This document shows, piece after piece, positions 36,801-51,849 of a stretch of DNA of 64,000 nucleotides. Numbering within the stretch: position 1 is the stretch's first letter; each line of letters opens with the position of its first letter. This stretch comes from Adineta vaga (Eukaryota; Rotifera), in the NCBI GenBank assembly GCA_021613535.1, contig CP075494.1:9982001-10046000 (forward strand), in the 5' to 3' direction. A program made the translations under genes and the position numbers. The notes below the pieces were generated by a model. It ran no database searches, was not told the DNA's origin, and saw nothing but the letters and a program-made list of their open reading frames with translations.

Positions 36801-37310
36801 TTTTCTTTAGTTTGATGCAAGCTTGTTGTGATACTGCATTCGAATATGCTCATGTTCGAAAACAATTCGGTAATCCAATAGGTACCTTTCAAGTAAGACT
36901 CTTCTACGATTTGGTTTGATATTTTGGAATCATCTTTAGTTAATACAAGGGAAAATAGCTGACATGTATACAACATTAAATGCTTGTCGTTCGTATTTAT
37001 ACACTACAGCTAAAGCTGTTGATCGAAATATTATCAGTAAAAAGGTAAAAAGAAAAAAATGTTCATCACTATTCTATTGAATAAACTATTTTAGGATTGT
37101 GCTGGTGTTATCTTGTATTGTGCTGAAAAGGCAACTCAATTGTGTCTCGATGGTATTCAAATACTTGGCGGTAATGGCTACATTAATGATTATCCAACAA
37201 GTCGTCTTCTACGTGATGCTAAGTTATATGAAATCGGTGCAGGAACAAGTGAAGTTCGTCGAACTTTGATTGCTCGTACGATTAGTAGCGAATATGGTAT
37301 TAAATCTTAA
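33819..37310 (+). CDS. IVD: isovaleryl-CoA dehydrogenase, mitochondrial
   Basis: FAD-dependent acyl-CoA dehydrogenase of leucine breakdown. Eleven exons: 33819-33953, 34012-34101, 34158-34209, 34311-34480, 34534-34627, 36282-36418, 36481-36577, 36629-36722, 36811-36892, 36940-37044, 37095-37310; 1272 nt, 423 aa (human 426). The N-terminus is basic and hydroxylated, as for a mitochondrial presequence. Signatures: [18 protein letters not shown] (FAD/substrate binding), [50 protein letters not shown] and the C-terminal [16 protein letters not shown]. Intron 5 (34628-36281, 1654 bp) encloses a complete GST-like gene on the same strand. All other introns are under about 110 bp. Confidence 0.95.
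34839..36095 (+). CDS. GST-like (sigma-type) protein nested inside an IVD intron
   Basis: Intronless, 418 residues, entirely within IVD intron 5 and on the same strand. Residues about 67-270 form a glutathione S-transferase fold: [23 protein letters not shown] aligned with the sigma-class strand-helix start, the cis-Pro motif [17 protein letters not shown], and the C-domain [18 protein letters not shown]. The position of the catalytic Tyr is Asp71, with a Tyr one residue earlier, so classical GST chemistry is doubtful. An N-terminal 65-residue Gln/Pro-rich extension and a C-terminal tail of about 150 residues (Ser run, Lys/Glu-rich segment, repeated PQPPP motifs) are absent from ordinary 200-residue GSTs. 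Lack of introns suggests a retroposed origin; that is inference. Confidence 0.85.
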   Translation: MILGNGVGFYSPAYGSAPFIGLLTNCNQGLQSTQQPVQPSSFYNPTYQQQLPTHPLLKNEPDNGPSFKLYDFNSNNQSELIRLLFYYAGVSFKDKRVKQDEWNRVKDNVPIQQLPILRVNSHFKIYYFNSIVRYLAREFSLYGTENQEYALVDMIFETTSLFQDKLFEQIGNSSNDEERKTLLTQFITNHAGNHLNKLEKFFKIFHRNGPFYLGSQITLADLIVYQTINYLIDIDPKLLDNYSHLKEARIRLEKHPQIINYLNAKKYPKNKKKRHITLSPTLNNVYHYYPRYPSHDGRKLCRRRHQSKEPPLFVQTRRDSKASSSSSSSKEKEIKPPSQGKQESRSTSIQKEEKESTPPRPVDIIPQPPPIPETIPQPPPLIASVPSTLPLRIAEVIPQPPPVTTVKAEEKSESIVDG

Positions 37311-37673
37311 AAAAAATGAAGCTAAGAAAACTATTTCATGTGAACGAGATAGATTTGCCACGAATGTTGTGGATTTTTTTCTGTTCATATTGCTTTTCAT
37401 CAATAAAAGTCAAGTTTTTGAAACTATAGGATTAGATTAATCTATATAAAAAAAGAATATTTGATCAAATAGAGTACAAGGATCATACGAAATAGTTTTC
37501 TTTCTTTCCAGTTGATTACCTCGAATGATATCATAGAAAACTAGTCTGACGATGAATATATACATATATAACAATCGAGGTCATAGTTATCGTTCTATAA
37601 GATCGATATATATATATATAAGTTTAATCAAATAAGCTACATAGTCACTTGGATATTTTATTCGATCGTAAAG
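37311..37673. other. intergenic between IVD and the chitin-binding gene
   Basis: No exon. Contains a TA run at about 37604-37620 and the presumed promoter of the next gene. Confidence 0.55.
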
Positions 37674-39804
37674 ATGGTTTGTATATCGAGGTCTAATTTA
37701 ATAGAATTTATTTGTTTGGGTTTATAGTTTTTATTTAGTTTTGCTTTGATATCAGTTTTAACTCTGAGTATTCATGGACATAGTCCACAATTACGTAAAT
37801 AATCATTAGAATTAAATTATATAACTTAATTAAACGTACGATTATTAGGTACATTTCCTACGAATGAAGATAAGACCAATGAATTCTTTGGTCGCTTTCA
37901 AAAGTTAATCGATCAAGCTAATCAACAAATGTCAATTTCTAGTCTCTCGTAAATTATCATCAATTATTTTTGATTGTTATAAGATTTTGTTTGTATTTTT
38001 CCTCTCTAGTGATGATTTTTCAGATGGTCGTCAAGATGAATTAAGTTAGTAAAGTTCTTGTTTGAATTGTTTATTTTTCTGAGAAGAATAAACTTTCCCA
38101 TTTTTAGCATTCATTTCATGTGATCGTATTCGTCCAAATGTCAAAAATGCTTATCCAGCAGATAAAACCAAATATTTCGTCTGTCGAAAAAATCAAAGTT
38201 ATGAAATTTATACCTGTCCAAATGGTGGCATCTTTGATGATAATGAAAAAGCCTGTATTGATTTATGTCAACAAAATAATCCATGTTTAAATCAAGGACA
38301 ATGTATTATTTTACCGGATTTGAAATTAGAATGTGTTTGTCGACGAGACTGGACAGGTGAAAGATGTGAAGTTCCATTAAGTTCATGTGCAAAGAACCCA
38401 TGTGGTGCAAATAATGAATGTCGTATGCTTAAAACATTAGATTATGATCAAGATTATGTTTGTATTTGTGATAAACAAGAAAGTTATGGTAAAACTTGTC
38501 AACGAAGTATGTGATTTATGGTTCTAAAAGAACATATTATTGATATTTGCTGCTTTTTTTAGCTGTACCAAATCCTTGTTTAAATAATGTTCAACAATTT
38601 CATTCATTTGCATTTAGTCGACATGCTTATATTAATTGTGATGATGAATTAATTTTTTTTCAACCATGTAATTCACTTCTTTATTGGAATCAAGAAGAAA
38701 AACGTTGTGATCGATCATTACCAGATATTTTACGAACACCGTTTTTAAATTTAAAAACTCACAATAGACAAAATTTTCAATTTAATCGTCCACAACTTAT
38801 GCAACGACCAGATCAAGTTAAAGGTGGCAATGGGGACGATTTAGTTGTTGTTATGATTAAAAAACCAATCACTTTTCAAGTGACAGAATGGCAACAAACA
38901 AGTAAGATACTAATAAAATGAGAAGGTAAAGTTTTTCTCTCTATTTTAACATTTTCTTCTCTATTTAGAAATACCAATGAATCAACAACAATCAAGTATG
39001 GATACAAAACAATGGGAAGGTATGTCACTTTTTAACAAAAACAAAATCTGAACTAATCAATTGGGAAATTAGCACGAGTTCCAAATGTACGACTACGAAC
39101 TGATCAACGTTTTCCTTCTCAATTTCCAAGTAATATTTTTCACTTTTCTCCGAATACTTTCATTCAATATGATCAACATTATAGTTCAAACACCATCAAT
39201 GCTCAAGAAACCATTCATGCAAACAACAACACCAATGCCCACAAACGTTTTTCGATTAGAAGGTTGTGTTAAACAAGAACAATTCTTTTAATACTAATTC
39301 ATTTATCATTTAGGTTTCGGAAATAAAAATACTGGACGATCACAAATGAATGAAAACGGTAGGAAAATCTATTTTAAAAAGAAATATTTCATTTTATCAA
39401 AATCATTTCACCAGTTATGACAAATCCGCAATTTCAACAAGGTAAAATTTCATTTCTATAAATACTTTACATATCAAATCTTTAGGTTCAATGGAATCAT
39501 TCGCTTCAGAAATGATAACAACTACACCAAGTAAGAAAATAGTTAAACATCATTTTTGATATACAATTCTTCATTTAGAACCAATCACACATACATTGCT
39601 TGGATGGAAAACTAATCAACAAGGTATACGAAATCGATTTTAATGAATAAGATTATTTTCTAATTACAACATATTTAGAAATTTCAAATCAAATGGCTGA
39701 TCCAAATAATTTGAGTACGTCAAATTTGATAATATTATTCTTAATTAATAATCATTTATTTAGATACACCTTCATCATTTCAACTCAGATCATGGAAAGA
39801 ATGA
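37674..39804 (+). CDS. secreted chitin-binding (peritrophin-A) and EGF-like protein with micro-exon tail
   Basis: Fifteen exons, 1368 nt, 455 aa. Exon 1 is just the ATG (37674-37676). Exon 2 (37728-37794) then gives a signal peptide, FLFSFALISVLTLSIHG. Exons 3-4 are a linker. Exon 5 (38108-38506) encodes a type-2 chitin-binding domain with spaced Cys (ISCDR, FVCRK, YTCPNG, KACIDLC) and one EGF-like domain (NPCLNQGQCI, CVCRRDWTGERCE) plus a second partial one. Exon 6 (38563-38901) encodes another chitin-binding-like block (INCDDELIFFQPCNSL, RCDRSL). Exons 7-14 (38969-39019, 39073-39129, 39185-39262, 39314-39358, 39415-39441, 39486-39530, 39579-39623, 39679-39714) are all multiples of three with phase-1 introns; the stop is in exon 15 (39764-39804). 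Probably an extracellular matrix or cuticle/lorica component. Confidence 0.85.
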
Positions 39805-40060
39805 TCTAAACAGTTTTAAACTTGTTTTGTTTTGTTTTGTTTTGTTTTTCGTTTGAATAACGAAATAAAGATTGTCATTGATAGAAAATTTTCAATTTTG
39901 ATATTTGTATTTAAATAGACATAGTCAAAATATAGAATGTCATTTGTTAAAGTACAAAATTCACACACAAGGCATATAATACAACGTAAGAAATGGGAAT
40001 ATATATATATGTATAATATCAAAGCAAAAAAGAAAGAAAACCGAAAACTAAAAGAAAAAT
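39805..40060. repeat. TTTTG pentanucleotide tract in a convergent 3' spacer
   Basis: About 250 bp separate the stops of two convergent genes. A short tandem TTTTG run lies at about 39824-39846; a TA run lies at about 39998-40010. Confidence 0.6.
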
Positions 40061-43892
<3,832 letters not shown>

Positions 43893-44281
43893 GGTCGAGG
43901 ACAGATCGCTTAAACACATATGTGAAACAACTGAAATTATTCGACAGATTTTTTAGAAAAATTATGAACATTTTATTTCGAACATTGACATTTATTTGTA
44001 AATGAGTCCGAGAAGTACGGTTTTTTTCTCGAATGTAATGTAATCATTATTTACGACACATATTTTCCCTCCAATCAAATCAATAGTCAATAGTGACATC
44101 TACATTAACAAACATTTTAGATTCAATTATACTGTTAATGATGATTTCGCCTTTATTAACAAATTTATTAGAATTTTTTGTGTAAATTTTCATATTGTAA
44201 ATAATTATAAACAATTTCGACTATATGAATAGGATTTTCCCGTCCGAATTGAATTAACCGTTACTCGTCATTACCATCAAG
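43893..44281. promoter_or_regulatory. shared divergent promoter region (MLK / FBXO47)
   Basis: 389 bp between the two start codons on opposite strands, with no exon in it, so the promoters of both genes must overlap or abut here. No specific factor site is claimed. Confidence 0.5.
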
Positions 44282-46163
44282 ATGAATACCGGGAAACGTA
44301 AATATTTCGCAGTAAAAGATGATTTTTCTACATTACCATCTCCAGCAAAAAAGCGACTATTCCAAGTCATGTACGTCTTTCAAACGAATAATTTGTAGAT
44401 TGATTAATACATGTTTTATTCTCTAGGTCAGTGAAAATCAAATCACCTTTGATTCCTATTTTAAATATCTGTTATTTAAATCAATTACCAACTGAGATAC
44501 GTGATTTGATCTTTTTCAAATTATCTCGTATGTATTTGTTTTGAAATCTGTTTTTATTTCACATGGTTTCTTCGCTGCCTTTATTATAGCATATGATCTT
44601 CATCAATTAGCTAGTACGAGTAATGAATATTTTACTATTATTTTAAACTTTCTTCGATCATCAATGGGTACTCGTTATTTGAAAAGTGTAGTAGAAACAT
44701 CACCAGATCGTCGTCGATCAGGTGCTTGGGAACAACTTGGTAAGCATAGAATAGGACAAAAGAAAAATTCGATTTGATATTCATATTATTAGGTCGATTG
44801 TATGGATTAATGACAAGTCTATTGCCACTTTCACGTCGAATACAAATTATCAAAGACGCACTTTTTTCCAAAGTAAAAAAGAAAGCAAACATTTTGTCTA
44901 TTTTTAATTGATCGCTGTTCTATCTTTTGGTTCAATAGTTGAATTTAATATGTGATGGTACATCACTCGATGATTTATACCATCTTGGTCGATTTTTTGG
45001 TGAATTTACAAGACAATGGTCTGAACGAGAAATTGCTTGGACATTTTCTCAATTTGATACTCATTTACAATTGAAGAAAAAAATCGATCGATTTTATTCG
45101 TGTGAACACGGTATATATTTCTCATTTGATTGATTTATTCAGTATATAAAACATATCTTTTCTTTAGTTGGCATTGAAATTGAACTTGAACATAAAATTC
45201 GTTCATGTTTTCGTTTTGTCTATTTTGATTCTATTCGATTATATGCACATCGTGGTTGTTTATTAAATGTTATTCTTTATCGACAACCAATTTGGTTTCA
45301 AGCACGACTTATGTATTTATTATTTGGGCCAATGTCATTAGGTAAAAGTTTTTATTTATTTCATTGAATTCGTTATAATCGAATTGATTTTTAGATAAAG
45401 TTGATTGGGAAAAATTTACTCGTGATCGATCAAATTTTTTTATTTATCCAAATGTGGATGAAGAACAAGCTTATTTTGATCTAAGTCGAGCTTTTAATGT
45501 TCTTAGTCGATCAGTACATGCACAAAAAGCATGGAATAGTAATAGTAAATTGGCTTTATTGAACGAACTCATTGGTAAAAGAAAATATCGTCTAGTTCTT
45601 TTCAAATTCGAATAACGATTGTTGTTTTTTTTTAGCACAACCAACTCCATGGAAAACCGAATATGTCGCTGAATTATTATTCTATTGTGGCAGAGAACTA
45701 TTAACGAATGTACTCATTGCATTTGCTGTAAATAACAATTTTCTGTTTCGATGAACAAAAAATGAAATTTTTTCTATTTAGATGAAAAATTATCATAAAG
45801 AATATGCTCAATTAGTTCATTCATTATGTATTGTAAGTTAGAAGACAAAAAAAACTAACTAAATGTATTTGTTGTTAAATATCATAGGTTGCTCGTCAAC
45901 GTAAAGCTTATTATGAAATAATTCAATTAGCTATTGAAGATTCATTTGAACGTTGTACACTTGGTGCTCAAAGAAATTCGATTATTGTTCATTTACAAAA
46001 TGCATTTCGTTGTATAACAAGAAATGTTATTGCTGTTTTAGCTTCGGCGACAATAACCGTTACCGATCAATTACATTATTTACAACAACTTGAAGCATTA
46101 GATGCTCAAAAAGCTTCACTGATTTCTTATCTTTTAACAAGTCAATTTGATGAAGTCAATTAA
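44282..46163 (+). CDS. FBXO47: F-box only protein 47-like
   Basis: SCF-type substrate receptor; in mouse and in worms (PROM-1) the family acts in meiotic prophase chromosome pairing. Ten exons: 44282-44370, 44427-44527, 44590-44739, 44793-44872, 44939-45110, 45168-45341, 45395-45574, 45636-45727, 45782-45832, 45888-46163; 1365 nt, 454 aa (human 452). The F-box is LNQLPTEIRDLIFFKLSPYDLHQLAS, split by an intron. Further matches to FBXO47 include RRSGAWEQLGRLYGLMTSLL and QARLMYLLFGPMSL, and the C-terminal region with LHYLQQLEALDAQKA. Length, order and motifs make this more than a generic F-box protein. Head-to-head with the MLK gene. Confidence 0.85.
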
Positions 46164-47122
46164 AATTCTTTACTATTTCGATTTTTTTCTTGTCTTTTTC
46201 TTTTATAATTACATATTTACATGTATTTATTTCTTTTAAATCCTGTTTTATATTGTAAAGCTCAATGATATATTGTTTCTCTTTCATTCTGTTGTGTGAA
46301 TTCTATTGAACGATTTATGTTAATATTTTCTCTGAAATATTGTTTTCTTTTCAAACACGATGAACGAAACAAAATACGATCAAGGAACAAACATAAATTA
46401 AACTTAGGTTTTTGCAATTGGTATTAAGTTACATGAACGTAAAACTAGGGCCAAAGAAGTAACTCTGCTTAAAAGATATTTGAATAGAAAATAAATATTG
46501 TAATGATTGATTTGGTGGAAAACTCGACTCTGTTTTGTAACAGAATGATCTCAACATGACGAGTTATTTTCAAATGGATATCGCTCTTTTATCAAACTTT
46601 CACATCAATAAGGAAGATGTATTTGATTATTCAATATATTCTGTCATCTTAGTGGCGATATACACTAACCCCTTCGATTAACATAATTAACGTGTCGATT
46701 TTAGAAGATGTTGGCTTTTACTATAAAGAATTCAAAGTTATACATATTCGCACTTCAATGGTTGGTCCAATAGCAAAGTGAAAATACAAAAGATTGTTTT
46801 CTATTAAACTTGACTAAAAGATAACCGAGTATAGAGAAATCGAATCTGAAATTAGTTTTTTTTAAAACTATACAAACAAATAGCTTGATGATAGTTTAGA
46901 AACATGATTTCCATGAGAAAAAGAATCTTCTTGACATTCACAGATGCCAAAGAATTATCAACAGGTTCTACACGTCGATCTATTGTTTAAAAATATTTTC
47001 ATAGTATACAATTATTGCATTGCTGATGTTCTGTAAAGGCATTCGATGGAATATGTTCTTAATGTCATTTCTCTATGAATGATATAATGATACATACCAT
47101 AGTGAACTTCGCAGATACAACC
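46164..47122. other. intergenic, no feature recognised
   Basis: Start of a gene-poor block. No exon, simple repeat or element was supported apart from AT-rich sequence. Confidence 0.5.
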
Positions 47123-47380
47123 TGTTGATACTACCATTTTTCAGTACCACCATCAATAGATAACGTTCTTACGAACCCTTCACAACTCAAAAGCACGATG
47201 TACCAAGATGAATACAGGCCTGTGTTAGAGTGTGCTTCAGTGTCTACATTCAAAGCCATACGCTTTCGTTTCTCATACAAGAGATATTTCTCCGCCTTCA
47301 CGTTGCTGCAAACGCTTGCGAGATGGAGGTGTTTTCAGCATGATCACAGGTGTATTCATTTACAGAATGGAAATAGATAG
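47123..47380 (-). repeat. dispersed repeat, copy 3 of 3 (inverted, truncated)
   Basis: Inverted relative to copies 1 and 2. It lacks about 55 bp from the end that lies next to the SGNH gene in copy 1 (homology stops at AAATAGATAG, 47380). The 60-codon frame beginning MYQDEYRPVLECASVSTFKA is open from 47198 to 47380. Confidence 0.85.
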
Positions 47381-47930
47381 ATCTGAACGAATTTGTTTAG
47401 ACTTGTTCTTGTGGAATGATTCTTTGTATTTACTTGCTCAAAGCTGGTCGTCGACGAGTCAAAGAAAATGTCACGAGGTTTTGGTATGACTGTAATCAGA
47501 AAAACACGTCGTGTAATCCAAGCATACATCGTCATTCCTCTGTATTTGGTTAATTATGTCTCGATAATCTCGAACTTTTTTCTCTTGTCAATAAATCGAA
47601 TGTACTTGGATTATTTCTTTTTGGTTCCTTATTCATGTGAATAGATGAACGATGCCATATCTTTAGTCAAACATCAATGGTTTTCATTCGTTCAAAACTC
47701 GTCAAATTTCTCCTTAAGAACATTCTTCGCCAATGTCATTCATCTATAATTGACATTTCAACATCGCTCTGACGTTTCCTAACTGCACAAACAAAATCGA
47801 TTATCTCTCCTGAGCAAACATGAGAATTCCCTTCGATCCACAAAGGAATTTGTTAACGAGTTCAGAGAAAACCATATTCTCATGAATGTTTTTACTAGAA
47901 AAAAAACTTCTTCATACACGTACTGTTTAC
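47381..47930. other. intergenic, no feature recognised
   Basis: AT-rich DNA without a supported exon between the repeat copy and the hAT remnant. Confidence 0.5.
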
Positions 47931-48508
47931 CAGAGAGCGAAACGAGGCAACATTTTACTGCCTCGCCTCGCTTCGCCTCGGTTTTTTAGAATGTTATAGA
48001 AACTAGTATCGAGAATGTCATCTTTGCTGAAAATATAATCTATTTTTGTGATACTTGCAATATGTAATGCCTTAGATTCTTTTTCAATTCATCTGACATA
48101 ATTTTATTTTCTAATAAGCCAACAAGAAATAACAATGACAAAAAATAATTAGTAAAGAATATTTTACATCTTCATTCTGTTATTTTCAGTCCACCGTAGA
48201 AGCAATATATTATTAACTGTTGATGGTTCGATTGTAGATCGCCGTTGCGAGACAATTTGTCCCGCAGCACTAAATTCTCGTTCCACGGTTTCGAAACTAC
48301 ATGAGATACAAAAATATCTATTAGCCAAACGAGATAGACATGGAAATGTTGATTCGTCTATTTAGTCATAGATTGTATGCGCTTGTCGTTCATAGAATTG
48401 AAAAGCGAATAGAAAAAATATTATTTCTTATCAATATATATGTCGGTAAAAGTCGAGGGGATACTTCTCGCTTCGCCTCGACTGTTTGACGCCTCGTTTC
48501 GGGCTCTG
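47931..48508 (-). mobile_element. degenerate hAT-family DNA transposon (578 bp, non-autonomous)
   Basis: Terminal inverted repeats: left end CAGAGAGCGAAACGAGGC (47931-47948) and right end, read inward, CAGAGCCCGAAACGAGGC (48491-48508), 16 of 18 matching and starting with the hAT-type CAGAG. Flanking 8-mers CTGTTTAC (47923-47930) and CTATTTAG (48509-48516) match at 6 of 8, fitting a decayed hAT target duplication nTnnnnAn. Subterminal GCCTCG/CTTCGCCTCG motifs occur inside both ends. The interior keeps a C-terminal hAT dimerisation fragment on the minus strand. Confidence 0.85.
48164..48348 (-). pseudogene. hAT transposase C-terminal (dimerisation) fragment
   Basis: The minus-strand frame reads FPCLSRLANRYFCISCSFET then VEREFSAAGQIVSQRRSTIE and PSTVNNILLLRW before a stop at 48164. 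This is the classic hATC pattern (ERxFSxAGxxxSxRRxxLxPxxVNxLLxL). The frame is closed upstream by a stop at about 48350, so the catalytic part of the transposase is missing. Confidence 0.85.
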
Positions 48509-50925
48509 CTATTTAGCAAACATCGCCTTCACCGCCATTTATTTTGCTTTACTTGCTTCGATGATGTGCTGTCGCTAATAGGAAAGTCAGTTCGATAGAT
48601 TCGAATAGATGACGCACTAACATACTGATTGAACATCAGAAAAATATTGTTTGAGCATTACCGTATCATATTAATGAGTTATCAATTAGATAACCGTGTG
48701 ATTAGAATTCCTTGCTGAATTTAACTCTTGATTATCGACGCAATATGATGAAAACAGATTCAAGTACGCATCGTGTATTTCAGTGTTGTGTTTCATAATC
48801 AATCAAGTATATAAAAACTAGTAGTCATCTACACACACACTCGATTCGCGAATCACTGATCAATTGATCGATTTGATAACAATATATCTATGGGCAAAAT
48901 ACCTTGTTATAAAGCATGCAGTAAGCAGTTTGAAAGTGCACACTTCTCAACTGAAAGCTTTGTATATATTTCCTAGTTTCTCTGATACATTCAGCTGTAT
49001 ATTACGGATAAAGTATTGATACAGTTGAAGCTGAAAAATGAAAATCATATACATCATAGTGATTCATTTTGTTTCGCTTTGTTTCTGTGCGCAACTATTG
49101 CTGTTGATAGTCTATTATGTTATTTACAATTACAATAGTCACATCTTCCAAGATATTTGACTATTCGTTAATCCTTCGACGATGTGACACATTTATTCTG
49201 ATGTTTTTCAAAGAATCGTCAGAGATTGATATTAGTTTCAGATTTAGACCCTAGTAAACCTTGGTAAAACCTGGTAGAACCTAGTAGACAGACACGGAAA
49301 ACACATGAACCATCGGAAAGATTTCTAGAACGTAAAACAAAAGACAAAAAACCAATAACAATACATATCTACAAAAATTCGAAGAAATATTGTTCTAACT
49401 AGTAATGAAAAGAATTATGGAACAATAACAATTTCTTGCACACAACTTTATCTTCATATTGAAATTCCATATGAATAACACGATCAATTATAGTCAATAG
49501 CTTTATTATCTACTCAAATAATAAATAACATCCAGAGAAATGCTTTGAATTAACTTTTCTTTTGATATTTTTAACCTATGCACTAGAACATATTCGTTTT
49601 GAATTTTCTTCAGAACACTCGCAATTGGAAAACGATGATCGACTTCATTTTATTTTGATTCAGTTTCACTGACCGCTTCTTTCATACTCCCAAGCTCGAA
49701 CGAGAAACCGCCCACTAACAACAAAGAAAACTCAATATTTTTGAAAATGGCATTATCTATCAATGAAGAGTCTACGATACAGATTGTTATCAGTCATCAA
49801 GTACCCAACTTTAGGATTCTGATCAATCTATCTGCCTATGCCGAGAACAGAACAGAAGAATTAATCTCTCTAAACAGTAGGAAGAAGACATCAACTGAGT
49901 ACTATAAACCCTAGACGATAGTGCTATGAACTTTGTCACTTCTTCATATTGTTATAAATTCAAAACGAACATTGATTTTCCGACCAAAACTCAAATATTG
50001 ATCTTAATCAAAATGTGTCACTTGGACGAACGTTGCCATACTCGCCATCGAGGTTCTCTAGATTCGACTGTTAGATAAGCAATACTTGTCTACTGATAAT
50101 CTTCTTTCTCAATACGTACTCTTTCTCGAGCTACTCTGTACAGATACAAAAGTGTTATTGATATCGGACAGACGAACAAGATTCTTTCATATGTTGAAAA
50201 GAATAGGTTACATATTCTGACAGAAACATGTTTGATTATGATTAAATTGATCGAAATCATATTTCTTATGTAAACTGGCAACTTTGACAAACTGCGAACT
50301 ATTTTCAACTCGATCTTATTCTATGATACACTCACTTGTTCATCATGCCTAACAATACCGAAATTGAATCACTTGAACTCAAACTGTCGGAAGCAAACTA
50401 TGCTGATCATCATGATTGATAGTATATTGTGTGAAACTACAGTACGAGCTGTTGTCACACGAGAACTTCTCACAGTACAACAAGAACAAATTTAATATGT
50501 CAAAGTAAATCCATCCATCAATCATCTTCACATTATTGAACAAACATCGATGTTTGAATCTATAGCTTACAAATCCGATTACACCAATTGTTGATTTCAT
50601 TTCGAAACCAACACACTATATCATTACAATCAACAATAAGTATATCATCACAACAACTGACATCGTAATATTTCTTTCTGGAGAAAAATCAGAAACAAAA
50701 CGTATTCCAAATTTTACAGCTTTATTGCACTTTAGTCACTGTTTCTTTCATATCGAGTGAGCGAAAAACTTTTACAATCTGTTTTGACATCCACTAGAAG
50801 ACATTCTATACTGAATGAAACAAAATTTATTTAGATTATTCATACAAATAAGCAGACAGAGCAAAAACTAAAAAATCAGACACAGAAAGCCGAAGAAAGC
50901 GACAAGAAAAACGAAAACAAACAAA
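48509..50925. other. gene-poor region, decayed sequence
   Basis: About 2.4 kb without a supported gene. It holds a short 10-bp-period tandem at 49247-49286 and one 55-codon ATG ORF at 49747-49914 (starting MALSINEESTIQIVISHQVP) with no recognised family. Base composition is slightly less AT-rich in places than true spacers, so old coding remnants are possible. Confidence 0.45.
49247..49286. repeat. short degenerate tandem repeat, 10-bp unit
   Basis: Four units of about RAACCTNGTA in a row (ACCCTAGTA, AACCTTGGTA, AAACCTGGTA, GAACCTAGTA). Confidence 0.6.
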
Positions 50926-51219
50926 TTATTTGATCAAAATTATTGTTAAAATGGCGCCCATGACGACACCAACCACAATCATACACCAATCACGATACCA
51001 GAGTCGAGACGATGATAATGACATTGATGCTGGTGGTAGCAGCATCGTTAGAGGAAACGGTGGCGGTTGGTAACTGCGTTTCTAGAATGGATACAAAAAA
51101 AAATAAGGAGATGTTCAAATGTTATACGACTGTGTAGAGTTCTAGCCGACAAAATCTGATTTAGAATGAAAAAGGTGACTCATTGAACGAATTGGTGTTA
51201 ATGATCTTGCACGACACAT
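50926..51219 (-). CDS. candidate small tail-anchored protein
   Basis: Two putative exons, 51151-51219 and 50926-51081, joined in phase 0 give 74 residues. The second exon is the better supported: acceptor TCCATTCTAG, a Pro-rich stretch (YQPPPFPLTMLLPPAS), then a single hydrophobic segment near the very C-terminus (MIVVGVVMGAILTIILI) and a stop after Lys. That is the layout of a C-tail-anchored membrane protein. The first exon (MCRARSLTPIRSMSHLFHSK) depends on a weak donor (GTCGGC), so the true upstream structure may differ. No family recognised. Confidence 0.4.
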
Positions 51220-51849
51220 GTTTGAATGAAATGGAATGATCGAGATATGTATGAGAAAGCAACGTCACGTCGATGAACATGTTATATATCTATACGTTTA
51301 ACGATGGCGGACGAGTGTTTGATTCTTTTTTCTCTGACGGTCAACTTGTATGAAAGGACCATCTCCACTGAGTATTCAACAAGATGAACAATGTTCCTTT
51401 TCAATATTCACGCCGTCGAACATACACCGACTATATCACAGAGCACGACATTCAGCATTTTGTGTCTTATTTGATTTTTATCTATTCATACATAATCAAT
51501 ATATATTTTATTAGCTGAAAGAAATGCTACAGTAGATGTGCCTCGATTTCTGTGTATGTGAAAATGACATTTTACTAATATTTTAAATTCTGAATTTAGT
51601 TTATGTATTACAATCGTGAATCACAATTACTATTAATATTTCTTGTTCCGATCATGCTCACTGTTCTGATGACGAATAGAATCTCTTATCACATACGATC
51701 CTGCTTACAACTTCAGCAGATGCTCACGATCTCGTACGATGACACTCAATCGTGACCGTGCTGACAACGATGACGCACAACACTGCCATCGACTACAAAA
51801 AGAGCTGGCGTGATATAAGTATAATATAAGTTATAATACAAGACGTCGT
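51220..51849. other. intergenic, no feature recognised
   Basis: No exon supported. May include the decayed 3' part of the von Willebrand A-domain gene that ends at 51850-52242. Confidence 0.4.

Noticed and set aside
49747-49914. 55-codon ATG ORF as a gene
   Set aside because: No family, no splice context and located in decayed sequence; mentioned only as content of the region.
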